From: Bacillus solitudinis
GTDB taxonomy: Bacteria; Bacillota; Bacilli; Bacillales; Bacillaceae_D
Length of the DNA: 64,000 nt
Assembly: GCF_002797395.1 (NCBI RefSeq)
Contig: NZ_KZ454943.1
Location: 1,107,325 to 1,171,324 of the forward strand
Reading direction: 5' to 3'
Part shown: positions 7,554 through 17,101 of the stretch, one piece after another
Position numbering within the stretch: the stretch's first letter is position 1
How the letters are laid out: each line of letters begins with the position of its first letter
The notes under the pieces: generated by a model
Databases searched by the model: none
Seen by the model: the letters and a program-made list of their open reading frames with translations, nothing else
What the model was told of the DNA's origin: nothing
Translations under genes and position numbers: made by a program

Positions 7554-8972
7554 TTACTTTGCTAATTCATAAATGGCCTCTGCGTAAATTGCCGTTGCCT
7601 TAAGTAGGTCATCTATTTCTATATACTCATCTTTCCGATGAGCAACATCCTCGCGCTTAGGAAACAATGGACCAAACGCAACACCCACATCCAAAGACCT
7701 TGCATAGGTTCCCCCCCCAATAGATAACAACTCTGCTTTCTCACCCGTTTGGCGTTCGTAAACAGTCTTTAAGGTTTTGATAAGAGGGTGATTCTTTTCC
7801 ACATAACTTGGTTCCATATGATTTATGATTTCTAAACTCCAGTTATTTTGCTGAGTTAGCGTAGTTGAAAGATTCTTAATCAGCTCTTCCCCTTTTGCAG
7901 TAACAGGATAGCGTAGATTCAAACCTAAATGGCCTTGTTGTCCATTAAATTTCAAAATCCCAACATTTACAGTTAACGGTCCTGAAATATTATCCTCCTG
8001 ATAAATACCAAGATTCTTCCCATGTAGGTCATTTACTAAATGAAGATTAATAAATTCAAAAAATATCTTTGCATCTTTTTGAAGATGTAAGGAATTGATA
8101 AACAAGGCTAAGAGAAGCCCAGCATTTATTCCTCTTTCAGGTGTAGATCCATGAGCAGATTCCCCTTTGAATTTAAGCGTTAGAACGTCCTTTTTACGCA
8201 CGATGGATCCCTCTCCGTTTTGTACAATAAACTCTTGAAATTGTTTCTCTACCTCTTCTAGCCTTTCTATTTCTCCCTTAATTTCCGCAACCGCACCTTC
8301 AGGAACCATATTCAGCCGTTCACCAGCTTCAAACTCGAGAAGTACTAAAGAACTTTCATCTGTAAATCCTTTTTTTTCATTAGCAAAACTAACTTTGATG
8401 TCCGCAATTCCTTTCTCAGCGTAAATAATTGGAAAGTCTGCATCAGGAGCAAATCCAACTGTTGGCATTTCTTCGTTTGCGAAATAATGAGAAACACAAC
8501 GCCAATCACTCTCTTCATCTGTACCTAGTATTAACCGTACTCTTTTGGAAAGAGCTAAATCGAGATCTTTAACAATTTTCATTGCAAAGTAAATTGCCAT
8601 CATCGGGCCTTTATTATCGATAGCTCCTCTAGCATAAATTCGTCCCTCACGTATGTCAGCGGCGAAGGCAGGAGTAGTCCATCCGTCACCAGCTGGCACG
8701 ACGTCAAGGTGGCAGAGGACTCCAATTGACTCCTGACCTTTACCAAACTCTACATAACCCACATAATGGTCAATATTTTTAACAGAAAAATTATCTTCTT
8801 TACCTTTAGATAACATATAGGTCAAGGCTTTTTCAATTCCATCTCCAAAAGGCCTTGATGCTGTGGCTGTTGCGGGATCCAACACACTTTCTATTCGTAA
8901 AAATTCTTGAGTTTTTGCAATTAAATCAGGCTTACACTTCAAAACTTCCTCGTGCCAATTAATGTTTTGCAT
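7554..8972 (-). CDS. pepV: Dipeptidase PepV (M20 family)
   Basis: Di-zinc aminodipeptidase of 472 residues, matching the family's usual 460-470. Metal-site motifs are visible: GVLCHLDVVPAGDGW (His-x-Asp) near residue 84, GAIDNKGPM (bridging Asp) near residue 117, and GTDEESDWRC (catalytic Glu pair) near residue 150. A lid domain with ESAHGSTPERG follows, and GGGTYARSL near the C-terminus completes the site. It hydrolyses dipeptides with broad specificity in the cytoplasm. It matches B. subtilis YtjP by gene neighbourhood. The ATG at 8972 is preceded by a GAGAGGTGA ribosome site. Confidence 0.93.
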   Translation of the reverse strand: MQNINWHEEVLKCKPDLIAKTQEFLRIESVLDPATATASRPFGDGIEKALTYMLSKGKEDNFSVKNIDHYVGYVEFGKGQESIGVLCHLDVVPAGDGWTTPAFAADIREGRIYARGAIDNKGPMMAIYFAMKIVKDLDLALSKRVRLILGTDEESDWRCVSHYFANEEMPTVGFAPDADFPIIYAEKGIADIKVSFANEKKGFTDESSLVLLEFEAGERLNMVPEGAVAEIKGEIERLEEVEKQFQEFIVQNGEGSIVRKKDVLTLKFKGESAHGSTPERGINAGLLLALFINSLHLQKDAKIFFEFINLHLVNDLHGKNLGIYQEDNISGPLTVNVGILKFNGQQGHLGLNLRYPVTAKGEELIKNLSTTLTQQNNWSLEIINHMEPSYVEKNHPLIKTLKTVYERQTGEKAELLSIGGGTYARSLDVGVAFGPLFPKREDVAHRKDEYIEIDDLLKATAIYAEAIYELAK

Positions 8973-9237
8973 ATCCTTTCACCTCTCAAGGCTTTGCCAA
9001 ATTAACCGAATTATTGTAAAATAAAACTGTCAAGGGCACAACATATTAAATAAACAGAAAAACTATTATCAACCTTACCCTTCTCACTTAGAAAAATCAA
9101 CTAATGCCGAATGAAACCAATCTAGCTAAGGTAAGCCCCCCTTCGACTACATGAAATTGTTACCTTGCATGATGTGGCAACTTGCTGCATAGACTTGTTT
9201 TAGGATTTAGTCATGATTATGAATAAGGAGTGGTTTT

Positions 9238-9456
9238 TTGAAAACTTCAACTGATCGTATGCTGACTCGTATTAAGTCTATCTACCTGTATATTAAACAA
9301 AGGGGGACTGTCACAACGACTGAATTAGTTGAAGAGTTCGGGATAACTCAGCGGACAATCCAACGAGATTTAAACGTACTTGAGTATAATAAACTCGTTG
9401 AAAGCCCGACGCGTGGTAAGTGGAGTGTGACAAAGAAAAAAACTCGGGTTTCATAA
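9238..9456 (+). CDS. ytzE: DeoR-type HTH mini-regulator (YtzE-like)
   Basis: A 72-residue protein that is almost only a winged helix-turn-helix: IKQRGTVTTTELVEEFGITQRTIQRDLNVLE is the DeoR recognition pattern. There is no effector domain. The same small DeoR-like gene, ytzE, occurs in this neighbourhood in B. subtilis. It starts with TTG after AAGGAG (9225-9230) and shares a bidirectional terminator with the convergent pseudouridine synthase gene. Its targets are unknown. Confidence 0.85.
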   Translation: MKTSTDRMLTRIKSIYLYIKQRGTVTTTELVEEFGITQRTIQRDLNVLEYNKLVESPTRGKWSVTKKKTRVS

Positions 9457-9465
9457 TACGCTTAC

Positions 9466-9500
9466 AAAAATGACGACAGGCTATGCCTATCGTCGTTTTT
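9466..9500. terminator. Bidirectional terminator
   Basis: AAAAATGACGACAGG (9466-9480) and CCTATCGTCGTTTTT (9486-9500) form a long stem with G-U pairs and A/T flanks on both sides, between two convergent genes. Confidence 0.85.
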
Positions 9501-9502
9501 GT

Positions 9503-10216
9503 TCAGTCTCGCTCCATTAGCAGTTCATATTCTTCTTCTGAAAGTTCACGATACTCACCTAATTTTAAAGTGGAATCTAACTCAAGAGCACCAATCGCTT
9601 TTCTTTTAAGTTCGGTTACTTTTTTCCCTACCGCTTCAAACATTCGCTTTACCTGGTGATATTTACCTTCTGTAATAGTCAATTCAATTTCGGAAATAGC
9701 GGCTTGTGAGAGTATTTTTAAATGTGCTGGTTTTGTTAGGTAGCCATCATCCAAAACAACTCCCTCATTAAACGCCACAATATCCTCATCTGTAACTTCG
9801 CCCTTGATGACCGCTACATATGTTTTTGTGACATGTCGTTTCGGTGACATTAATGCGTGGGAAAACTTCCCATCATTGGTGATTAACAGAAAACCTTCTG
9901 TATCCTTATCAAGCCTTCCAACCGGAAAAGGTTGAAATAGAGCGTGCTCATAAGCTAATAAATCAATAACCGTTTCATGCTCTTCATCTTCTGTTGCAGA
10001 AATAACCCCTTTGGGTTTGTTTAACATCAAATAGATATAAGGTTGATAATGAACTACGTCGCCATGAATCGTAACGACTTGTTCCTCAGGCTTAACCTGT
10101 GCTTTAGCATCCTTAACTGGTTCACCATCAATTTGAACTATACCAGTTTTTAAAACCTTTTTTACTTCCTTCCTCGTTCCATATCCCATATTCGCTAGTA
10201 ACTTATCAATCCTCAT
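9503..10216 (-). CDS. 16S rRNA pseudouridine synthase (RsuA/RluB family)
   Basis: 237 residues: an N-terminal S4 RNA-binding domain (MRIDKLLANMGYGTRKEVKK, about 1-60) and a pseudouridine synthase domain with the catalytic Asp in GRLDKDTEGFLLITNDG near residue 105, then VTKTYVAVIKG. Proteins of this type isomerise U516 of 16S rRNA. It corresponds by size and place to the YtzG-like enzyme of Bacillus. The start overlaps the stop of the ProC-like gene by ATGA, so the two are coupled. Confidence 0.9.
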   Translation of the reverse strand: MRIDKLLANMGYGTRKEVKKVLKTGIVQIDGEPVKDAKAQVKPEEQVVTIHGDVVHYQPYIYLMLNKPKGVISATEDEEHETVIDLLAYEHALFQPFPVGRLDKDTEGFLLITNDGKFSHALMSPKRHVTKTYVAVIKGEVTDEDIVAFNEGVVLDDGYLTKPAHLKILSQAAISEIELTITEGKYHQVKRMFEAVGKKVTELKRKAIGALELDSTLKLGEYRELSEEEYELLMERD

Positions 10217-10869
10217 TCATCCTTCTCCTTTTCTTCAACGATTCGCTTTGCAAAGCCTCCTAAATCGTTATCAACATAGGCTTTGGTCACTCCGCGTACT
10301 GTTTGTGATAATGATTGGCTAACTAATTCCTTAGAAAGACCTGCCTCCCTCATACGTTGTTCTAACTGTATCATCATCGTTACACTAGCTTCCGTTGCTA
10401 ATTTATTGGCTTCAAATGCTTCCATTTCTTCACCCGTTACAATCCTCACATTAGGAAACAATCTTTTTACCGTCCCCTTATACAACTTATATTGCTCTGG
10501 AATAACAAATAATCCTTGATTATCCTCTTTCATTTGGTTTGCATGACCGACAAGCTTACAAGGAATGATATTCCCGCCAGTCATCTTTTTGACAGATTCA
10601 ATATTTAAAGCTGTCGCGAAATGGTAAATTTCAACACCATGAGCAATCGCATGTTCTTGAAAAAATGATTGATATGCGTTCTGTGGTAAACATACAAACA
10701 GGCGCTTCGCATGACGTAGTTCTTTCTTGCTACAGGACTTAACATGTTTATACTGTTGAATTATTTTATTGACACTCGATAGCGTTCGCCCATAAAGCCA
10801 AACGTTTTCCTTTTTCATCATATGTATTAATGCCAAACCAAGTCTTCCAGGCCCAACTACTACATTCAC
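10213..10869 (-). CDS. ProC-like NAD(P)-binding protein
   Basis: 218 residues from the GTG at 10869, which follows an AAAGGAGG ribosome site. The frame stays open to 10908, but those extra codons fall inside the upstream gene's terminator hairpin. The N-terminus VNVVVGPGRLGLAL is a Rossmann dinucleotide fold, and the C-terminal helices (FEANKLATEASVTMMIQLEQ) resemble the dimer domain of pyrroline-5-carboxylate reductases. It is shorter and diverged from true ProC, so proline synthesis is not assumed. It ends by overlapping the pseudouridine synthase gene. Confidence 0.65.
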   Translation of the reverse strand: MNVVVGPGRLGLALIHMMKKENVWLYGRTLSSVNKIIQQYKHVKSCSKKELRHAKRLFVCLPQNAYQSFFQEHAIAHGVEIYHFATALNIESVKKMTGGNIIPCKLVGHANQMKEDNQGLFVIPEQYKLYKGTVKRLFPNVRIVTGEEMEAFEANKLATEASVTMMIQLEQRMREAGLSKELVSQSLSQTVRGVTKAYVDNDLGGFAKRIVEEKEKDE

Positions 10870-10897
10870 ATCCACCCCTCCTTTAAACATAATAAAG

Positions 10898-10941
10898 AAA
10901 GGGGGCATCCCAAAAGGTTTCGACCTTTTGAAATACCCTTT
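10898..10941 (-). terminator. Terminator after the RodA-like gene
   Basis: AAAGGG..CAAAAGGT pairs with ACCTTTTG..CCCTTT around a TTCG-like loop (10917-10922). The minus strand continues into a T-rich run, three bases past the RodA-like stop codon. Confidence 0.8.
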
Positions 10942-10943
10942 CC

Positions 10944-12128
10944 TTAAGATACCGCTTCTTCAGTTTCAAACATATAATGTCTCGTCCTCATGCTAACATT
11001 TAAGACAATCCCAACTGCAAGCATATTGGTCAGAAGCGCACTTCCCCCATAACTTATAAATGGTAATGCTAATCCTGTAATTGGCATCAAACCAATCGTC
11101 ATTGCAATGTTCTGAAACACTTGGAATACAAGTAGACCAATCACGCCACTTACTAAATACGTTCCATAATAGTTATTACACGTTAGAGCAATAATAATCA
11201 TACGATAAAATAGCAAAAAATACGTAACAATTAAAACCGTTGCACCGATGAAGCCAAACTCCTCAGCTATGACCGTGAAAATAAAGTCAGTATGAATTTC
11301 TGGTATTTGATCACTTTGTGTTTGCACACCTTTTAAATAACCACTACCATAAAGTTGACCAGAACCAATTCCTTTCATCGCTTGCAGTAATTGATAGCCA
11401 AACCCCGCTGAATGTTCCTCGGGACTAAGCCAACCATAAATTCTTTCAAGCTGATGCCCTTTTATAAAGATTGAAAAAATCTCAAAATAATGATTGTGTA
11501 ACCAAACGAGCATGCTTAACCCAAGCAAACATGATAGACCTAGAAATAGGAGGATTCGCCATGCTACACCTGACATCAATAACATTGTTGCCATTATGCT
11601 AGCAATAACCAAAGCAGTCCCTAAATCAGGTTGGTCTAATATTAAAATAAATGGAGGTAACCCAATAGCAAATATTTTTGCAACAACAATTATATCTGCT
11701 TTAATACCGGTTCCTCGTCTTTGGGTTGTCACTTTGAAGAGAAGATGAGCCAAAGCAATAATAAGAAAAATTTTCATAAATTCCGATGGCTGTATTACCG
11801 CCACTCCAATATCCAACCAACGCTGCGATCCATTATTAAATATTCCAAGTGGTGAAAACTTTACTAATAAAAGTAAGGTAATTCCAATAGCATAAAATAC
11901 TGTAGAAAAGTTTTTCATTAAATCATAGTCAAGGATCATCATGGAAACCATCACAACAAATCCGATAATAAACCATATTACTTGTCTTTTTACAAAGTAA
12001 GTTGGGTCATCGGAAAAATATTGTCCTGACCCACTATAAATCGCTAATAAACTAAAACACATGAGAATAAACAACAGAAATAAAAGAGTATAATCTATCT
12101 GCTGTAAACTTGTTTTACGTTCTTCCAT
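10944..12128 (-). CDS. rodA: RodA-like SEDS glycan polymerase
   Basis: Integral membrane protein of 394 residues with about ten membrane segments. SEDS landmarks are present: NGSQRWLDIGVAVIQPSEFMK, the LDQPDLGTALV motif with the catalytic-type Asp, PEIHTDFIFTVIAEEFGFIG and PFISYGGSALL. The family polymerises lipid II into glycan strands with a class B PBP partner. The ATG at 12128 follows a TTTGGAGGAA site; an upstream in-frame extension to 12176 lies inside the FtsW-like gene and is not used. It is 16 bases downstream of the FtsW-like gene in one operon. Assignment to RodA versus FtsW is by resemblance only. Confidence 0.82.
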   Translation of the reverse strand: MEERKTSLQQIDYTLLFLLFILMCFSLLAIYSGSGQYFSDDPTYFVKRQVIWFIIGFVVMVSMMILDYDLMKNFSTVFYAIGITLLLLVKFSPLGIFNNGSQRWLDIGVAVIQPSEFMKIFLIIALAHLLFKVTTQRRGTGIKADIIVVAKIFAIGLPPFILILDQPDLGTALVIASIMATMLLMSGVAWRILLFLGLSCLLGLSMLVWLHNHYFEIFSIFIKGHQLERIYGWLSPEEHSAGFGYQLLQAMKGIGSGQLYGSGYLKGVQTQSDQIPEIHTDFIFTVIAEEFGFIGATVLIVTYFLLFYRMIIIALTCNNYYGTYLVSGVIGLLVFQVFQNIAMTIGLMPITGLALPFISYGGSALLTNMLAVGIVLNVSMRTRHYMFETEEAVS

Positions 12129-12144
12129 TGTTTCCTCCAAATCA

Positions 12145-13290
12145 TTATGCTGACAGTTGTTCCTCTGAACCTGCATTTTGACGTCTTTGACGAATATTAT
12201 TTCGAGAAATGTTCGCTAAAATGGCCAGTGAAACTAACGTAATAAGCAAGGATGAACCTCCATTACTAACCAGAGGTAACGGAATTCCTGTAATCGGTAA
12301 TAGACCAGTTACGGCCCCGATATTAAATACGACCTGTATGGCAATTTGAAACACAATCCCAAAGGCCAGTAAACTTCCGAATGGGTTTTTACATCTTGTT
12401 CCAATCGTCACACCCTTAAATAAGATAATCATATGACAAACAAACACATACAGAACCCCAAATAGTCCTAACTCCTCAGATATAATCGCTAAAATAAAAT
12501 CGGTATGAGGTTCTGGTAGATAGAGAAGCTTTTGTACACTCTGACCTAGTCCAGTCCCAGAGAATCCACCATGAGAAATGGCAATATAGGATTGTATTAA
12601 TTGATGTCCTGTATCATATGGATCAGCAAACGGATCCCAATAAGAGGTTAGCCGTTCCAGCCGATATGGAGCCGATATCGCTAATAGAACAAACATCGAT
12701 GCACCTAAAGTTCCTAGACCAATGAGATGTCTCCATTTTGCTCCTGAGAAAAAAACGAGTAATAACGTTACTAGTAAAATAGACGTAGCGGTTCCTAAAT
12801 CAGGCTGCATCATAATTAACCCAAAAATAATCCCAACAAGGACAAGCGGAGGCAAAACACCTTTTATAAATTGGTCAATATACGCTTGTTTTTGTGAATA
12901 TACTTGAGCTAAGTAAATAATCATACCTATTTTGACAAACTCAGAAGGCTGTACATTTATTGGGCCAACTTTAATCCAACGTTGTGCTCCATTAATATTG
13001 ACCCCAAGCTGTGGGATAAGTACTAATATAAGGACAATAACAGATCCTATAATAATAAACGGAGACAGTTTTCGGTAAAGTCTATAGGGAAAATGCATAA
13101 AAAAGAAAAATGCAATCCCTGCTAAGACAAACCACATAAGCTGACGTTTAATAAAGAAATATGGCGTGTTATAATCGTCAATTGCTTGCACATAACTTGA
13201 GCTAAATACCATCAACAACCCAAACCCCGCTAAAAGGAACGTGGTGACGATTAGTAGCCAATCATTATCTTTTCTAAATGAATATTTCAT
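12145..13290 (-). CDS. ftsW: FtsW-like SEDS glycan polymerase
   Basis: 381 residues with about ten membrane segments and the SEDS motifs NGAQRWIKVGPINVQPSEF, MMQPDLGTATSIL, LPEPHTDFILAIISEELG and PLVSNGGSSLL. The PEPHTDFI and NGGSS forms are more FtsW/SpoVE-like than RodA-like. It starts at the ATG at 13290 behind a GGAGG site (13298-13302 on the minus strand). It is followed by a second SEDS gene 16 bases downstream and preceded, about 270 bases away on the same strand, by murJ with its own terminator. Confidence 0.82.
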   Translation of the reverse strand: MKYSFRKDNDWLLIVTTFLLAGFGLLMVFSSSYVQAIDDYNTPYFFIKRQLMWFVLAGIAFFFFMHFPYRLYRKLSPFIIIGSVIVLILVLIPQLGVNINGAQRWIKVGPINVQPSEFVKIGMIIYLAQVYSQKQAYIDQFIKGVLPPLVLVGIIFGLIMMQPDLGTATSILLVTLLLVFFSGAKWRHLIGLGTLGASMFVLLAISAPYRLERLTSYWDPFADPYDTGHQLIQSYIAISHGGFSGTGLGQSVQKLLYLPEPHTDFILAIISEELGLFGVLYVFVCHMIILFKGVTIGTRCKNPFGSLLAFGIVFQIAIQVVFNIGAVTGLLPITGIPLPLVSNGGSSLLITLVSLAILANISRNNIRQRRQNAGSEEQLSA

Positions 13291-13470
13291 CGCGCCCTCC
13301 AACTCCGATGGTTGCTTGGTTTATTATATCACTTTTACAATTCTATTGGGATGAAATGATGATGTAAACTATGGGAAAAGTATGAACTATATTATATCTT
13401 CGAAATCATATTGACAAAAGTAGCTAGCCATCCTATTCTAGTTCGCTACTACCAAATCCTTTTCTAATAA

Positions 13471-13507
13471 AAGAAAAAAAGACGCCTTCACGAAAAATGA
13501 AGACGTC
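13471..13507 (-). terminator. Terminator of murJ
   Basis: GACGCCTTCA (13481-13490) pairs with TGAAGACGTC (13498-13507), and on the minus strand it is followed by a run of seven T. Confidence 0.85.
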
Positions 13508-13566
13508 AATGAGTTACCAACCATTATTTTACTATCTCCAAATATGATGCCTTTCAAACAATTAAC

Positions 13567-15201
13567 TTATGACTCCTCTTGTTTCAGCTTCCTTTTTTTA
13601 AGAAATTGAAAACGATGTCCTAATACTTTCTCCGCTAATCGAGAACGATAAACCAAATACGAATAAACTGCTCCTCCAACAGACACACCAAGAATAAGAA
13701 GTATAAAGCTGTTCAGTATCGAATCCTGGGTAATAACTAGTTGTAATACTTGATTAACAATAACTACGGCTATCGCCATAATTCCTGAGAAAATTAAAAT
13801 GAGTAATGTTCTTTTTAATAGATATATGTAATGAAATTCAGCAAACTTCCCAATCGCCCATACGTTTATACCAATTGCTACGCCAAACCCAAGGTATGTG
13901 GTCCAAACAGCTCCTAAAGGTCCGATAGTTATCAACATCAAATAGTTTAAGAGCAGCTTAATCACTAATCCAATGATTAAAGCAATCACCGCATACTTTT
14001 GTCGATTCATTCCTTGCAAAATAGCTGAAGTGACTGAAAATATGGCAAAAAACAAAGTGATTGGCCCGTAATAACGAAGAATCATTCCACCAATTTCTAA
14101 ATCTGTGACATCAAACAGTGCGCCAAAAATAGGATAAGCAAGTACAGACATTCCTACAGCTGCCGGCACAGTAATAAATAAGATAATTTGATAAGTTTGT
14201 GTAATTTGCTTTTGCAACACATCTTTATCGCCCGACGTAAAAGACTTTGTAATCGTTGGGACAAGCGTAATCGAGAGAGCCGTTGCAAGAGACATCGGGA
14301 TTAGTACAATTTTATGAACGGAAAGTGTTAATACCGCGTAAAATTTTTCTGACACTTCTTTTAATCCAATACTTTGCAGGGCCGCATTCATAGTGAATGT
14401 ATCAATCGTTTGAAAAAGAGGGATTGCCAAACCTACAAATGACAAAGGCAAAGCATAAGAAATTAATTCTTTATACATTTGCTTAAGTGACAGGTTATGA
14501 TGAACTCGGCTTTCCTCAACCTGTTTTAAAATAGATTTCCGACGCTTTATCCAGTAATAAAGAAGAACTCCAAGTCCCCCAAGCGCTCCAACAAACGCTC
14601 CAAATGTAGCAAAACCCACTGCCAATTGTAGATTGCCATTACCTATATTCACAATTGAAAATGTTACAGCTAAAATAAATACAATCCGAACAATTTGTTC
14701 GATGACCTGTGATACGCCAGTTGGTCCCATTGATTGAAACCCTTGAAAATACCCACGAATAATCGACATCACCGGCACAACCAGTAAAGCTACACTGACC
14801 ATTCGAATTGTAAATGTCACTCCTTCATGTGTATTCCCCCCAGGAACTTCCTCCGGCAGAACCATTGGGGCAACAATAGGGGCCATAATAAAGAGAATTA
14901 GAAATGCAAAAAATCCTGTTATTGACATGAACAGCAACCCCGATTTGAATAATCGGTGCCCGGTTTCATAATCACCTAGTGAATGGTATTTGGAGACAAA
15001 CTTCGAGACGGCTAGCGGCACCCCTAATGTAGCTAAGCTTAATAAAACTGTATATGGAATATAGCCATAATTATATAAAGCCAGACCTGTTTGTCCGACA
15101 ATCAATGAGAATGGGACAATATAAATAAAGCCTAATATCTTTGAAATTAGTGTAGCAGCGGTGAGTACCATCGTTCCCCGCATCAGCTTTGAATCAGCCA
15201 T
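13567..15201 (-). CDS. murJ: Lipid II flippase MurJ (YtgP), MOP superfamily
   Basis: A 544-residue polytopic protein (about 14 membrane segments), the same length as B. subtilis YtgP, which was shown to act as a MurJ lipid II flippase. It begins LMRGTMVLTAATLISKILGFIYIVPF, the MATE/MOP N-terminal pattern, and has IRGYFQGFQSMGPTGVSQVIEQIVRI later, typical of the polysaccharide-export branch. It ends in a basic tail (FLKKRKLKQEE). The ATG at 15201 sits behind GGAGGATAAC. Two SEDS genes lie just downstream on the same strand. Confidence 0.92.
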   Translation of the reverse strand: MADSKLMRGTMVLTAATLISKILGFIYIVPFSLIVGQTGLALYNYGYIPYTVLLSLATLGVPLAVSKFVSKYHSLGDYETGHRLFKSGLLFMSITGFFAFLILFIMAPIVAPMVLPEEVPGGNTHEGVTFTIRMVSVALLVVPVMSIIRGYFQGFQSMGPTGVSQVIEQIVRIVFILAVTFSIVNIGNGNLQLAVGFATFGAFVGALGGLGVLLYYWIKRRKSILKQVEESRVHHNLSLKQMYKELISYALPLSFVGLAIPLFQTIDTFTMNAALQSIGLKEVSEKFYAVLTLSVHKIVLIPMSLATALSITLVPTITKSFTSGDKDVLQKQITQTYQIILFITVPAAVGMSVLAYPIFGALFDVTDLEIGGMILRYYGPITLFFAIFSVTSAILQGMNRQKYAVIALIIGLVIKLLLNYLMLITIGPLGAVWTTYLGFGVAIGINVWAIGKFAEFHYIYLLKRTLLILIFSGIMAIAVVIVNQVLQLVITQDSILNSFILLILGVSVGGAVYSYLVYRSRLAEKVLGHRFQFLKKRKLKQEES

Positions 15202-15321
15202 GTTATCCTCCAAACTAGTTACACCTTCTATTTTTCATCTAGTAAGCATTGTAGCACAATAGCATTATGTTTACTCTTCTATTTTCAACTAAATTATGTC
15301 AGTGACTCGAACAAAAACCGT

Positions 15322-15505
15322 AGAAAGCCACCGAAAAAGGTGCGATTTCCCTTTTTCAATGAAGTCGCGAGCGCAATCGTTGCCTTGTCTTAAGCATTTA
15401 TGAGTCGATTTCTCGTAGCAGACGCCAACGTGTGGAGCCATTGCTGCTTCCTCGAACTGCTAAGAGAGAATTTTTCAGTGGCTTCGACTGGAGGCTCCCC
15501 CTTTT
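15322..15505. repeat. Composite intergenic repeat (AAAAAGG arms plus GAGTCG hairpin)
   Basis: The 399-bp gap between murJ and ytfP is mostly this element. CCACCGAAAAAGGTG and CCCTTTTTCAATGAAG form an imperfect hairpin near 15331-15364. The stem TTATGAG (15398-15404) and CTCGTAG (15412-15418) encloses a seven-base loop TCGATTT and is followed by GACGCCAACGTGTGGAGCCATTGCTGCTTCCTCG, split here only for description. TTTTTCAGTGGC closes the unit near 15472. Related units occur at 2.8 and 53.2-53.6 kb. Confidence 0.7.
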
Positions 15506-15600
15506 TTTTAACCCATACTAGTATGATTAAATTATTTATGCGGACAATTGAAAATAGATGCGTATAATGGAAAGTATAGAATTCAGCAGGAGGTTAAAGT

Positions 15601-16872
15601 ATGCAAGATGTAATTGTAATTGGCGGAGGCCCTTCTGGTTTAATGGCTGCCATTGCTGCTGCAGACCACGGCGCAAAAGTATTGCTTTTAGATAAAGGAG
15701 ACAAACTTGGCCGCAAGTTAGCCATTTCCGGTGGTGGACGCTGTAATGTAACAAATCGAATGGAACTCCAAGAATTAATCAATCATATTCCTGGAAATGG
15801 GCGCTTTATGCATAGTCCCTTCTCCGTATTTAACAATGAAAACATTATTTCTTTTTTTGAGGGACTTGGGATTGCTTTAAAAGAAGAAGACCGTGGAAGA
15901 ATGTTCCCTGTTAGCGACAAAGCAACCACTGTAGTCGAGACCTTACTAAAGAAAGTACGACAGCTTGGGGTTCAGATTCGGACAAACACCGCTGTTAAAA
16001 CTATTCATTACAAAGAGGATACCGTCTCTAGTGTCATCCTCCAAAATGGAGAGAAGTTAGACACACAAGCAATTATCGTTGCCACTGGAGGGAAATCGGT
16101 TCCTCATACTGGTTCAACAGGAGATGCATACCCTTGGGCAGAAAAGGCTGGACATACGATTACTGAGTTATACCCTACAGAAGTTCCCATTACTTCAAAT
16201 GAATCGTTTATTCGTAAAAAACAGCTTCAAGGTTTATCACTTAGGGATATTGAGCTTTCAGTCATAAGTCCTAAAGGAAAAACAATTAAAACACATGATG
16301 GAGACATGATTTTTACACACTTTGGTATTTCAGGACCAGCCGCATTAAGGTGTAGTCAATATGTCGTAAAGGCATTAAAAAAGTTTAAGACGGATTCAAT
16401 CGAGATTCAGCTTGACTTATTTCCCAACCGGCCAGCAGAAGATATTTTTCAAGAATTAATAAATAAAATGAAGGTAGACCCTAAAAAGGCCCTAAAAAAT
16501 GTCCTGAAAGGGTTTGTACCCGAACGGTTTCTACTTTTCTTGTTTAACCATCTCTTAATTGATTCGAACACGACTTGCTCAAATGTTTCCCATGAGACTT
16601 TGCGCTCTATTACTACCTCTTGTAAAGCATTCACTTTTCAAGTAAATGGTACACTCTCAATTGAAAAAGCGTTCGTTACAGGTGGAGGTGTATCTGTAAA
16701 AGAAATTGAACCGAAAAAGATGCACTCGAAAAAGAAACATGGCCTTTATTTTTGCGGTGAGGTTCTTGATATCCATGGTTACACCGGGGGATACAATATT
16801 ACATGTGCGTTCTCAACAGGTTATACTGCCGGGAAAGCAGCTGCGGAACAAGTTACACACATTTTAAATTAA
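15601..16872 (+). CDS. ytfP: FAD-dependent oxidoreductase of the HI0933/BaiN family
   Basis: 423 residues. The N-terminal dinucleotide-binding loop is [15 protein letters not shown], then the family motif [16 protein letters not shown] near residue 40, [17 protein letters not shown] in the middle, and the C-terminal GGGVSVKEI and [19 protein letters not shown] motifs that complete the flavin site. The physiological substrate is not established; related proteins reduce double bonds (BaiN in bile-acid converting clostridia). It begins behind GCAGGAGG and is convergent with leuS. It matches B. subtilis YtfP in gene order. Confidence 0.9.
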   Translation: MQDVIVIGGGPSGLMAAIAAADHGAKVLLLDKGDKLGRKLAISGGGRCNVTNRMELQELINHIPGNGRFMHSPFSVFNNENIISFFEGLGIALKEEDRGRMFPVSDKATTVVETLLKKVRQLGVQIRTNTAVKTIHYKEDTVSSVILQNGEKLDTQAIIVATGGKSVPHTGSTGDAYPWAEKAGHTITELYPTEVPITSNESFIRKKQLQGLSLRDIELSVISPKGKTIKTHDGDMIFTHFGISGPAALRCSQYVVKALKKFKTDSIEIQLDLFPNRPAEDIFQELINKMKVDPKKALKNVLKGFVPERFLLFLFNHLLIDSNTTCSNVSHETLRSITTSCKAFTFQVNGTLSIEKAFVTGGGVSVKEIEPKKMHSKKKHGLYFCGEVLDIHGYTGGYNITCAFSTGYTAGKAAAEQVTHILN

Positions 16873-16873
16873 C

Positions 16874-16999
16874 TTATCAACATACTGTGGATAGTTTATT
16901 CACAGTTTCCAATTTTAATTCTCTTGATTTTTCAATAAATACCGAAGATTTTTTTAATCACTGTGAATAACTTACTAGTTATTCACAGTTTTATACACA
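16874..16999. other. Cluster of six DnaA-box-like sites
   Basis: Six 9-mers matching or one base off TTATNCACA: TTATCAACA 16874-16882 (+), CTATCCACA 16886-16894 (-), TTATTCACA 16896-16904 (+), TTATTCACA 16962-16970 (-), TTATTCACA 16979-16987 (+) and TTATACACA 16991-16999 (+). They are arranged as two inverted pairs about 75 bp apart, so each pair could also fold as a hairpin (the right pair has a 12-bp perfect stem). DnaA binding is inferred from the motif. Confidence 0.6.
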
Positions 17000-17053
17000 A
17001 GTTGAATCATTACGACCTAGGAACGACTAAATTAATAGATACCTATTTTTATC

Positions 17054-17101
17054 AAAACAAATAAGCAGTCAGTGCCTCATTCGCGCTGACTGCTTATTTT
17101 T
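17054..17101 (-). terminator. Terminator of leuS
   Basis: AAATAAGCAGTCAG (17059-17072) pairs perfectly with CTGACTGCTTATTT (17086-17099), with the right arm touching the leuS stop codon and a T-rich run on the minus strand. It may also stop ytfP transcripts. Confidence 0.85.
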
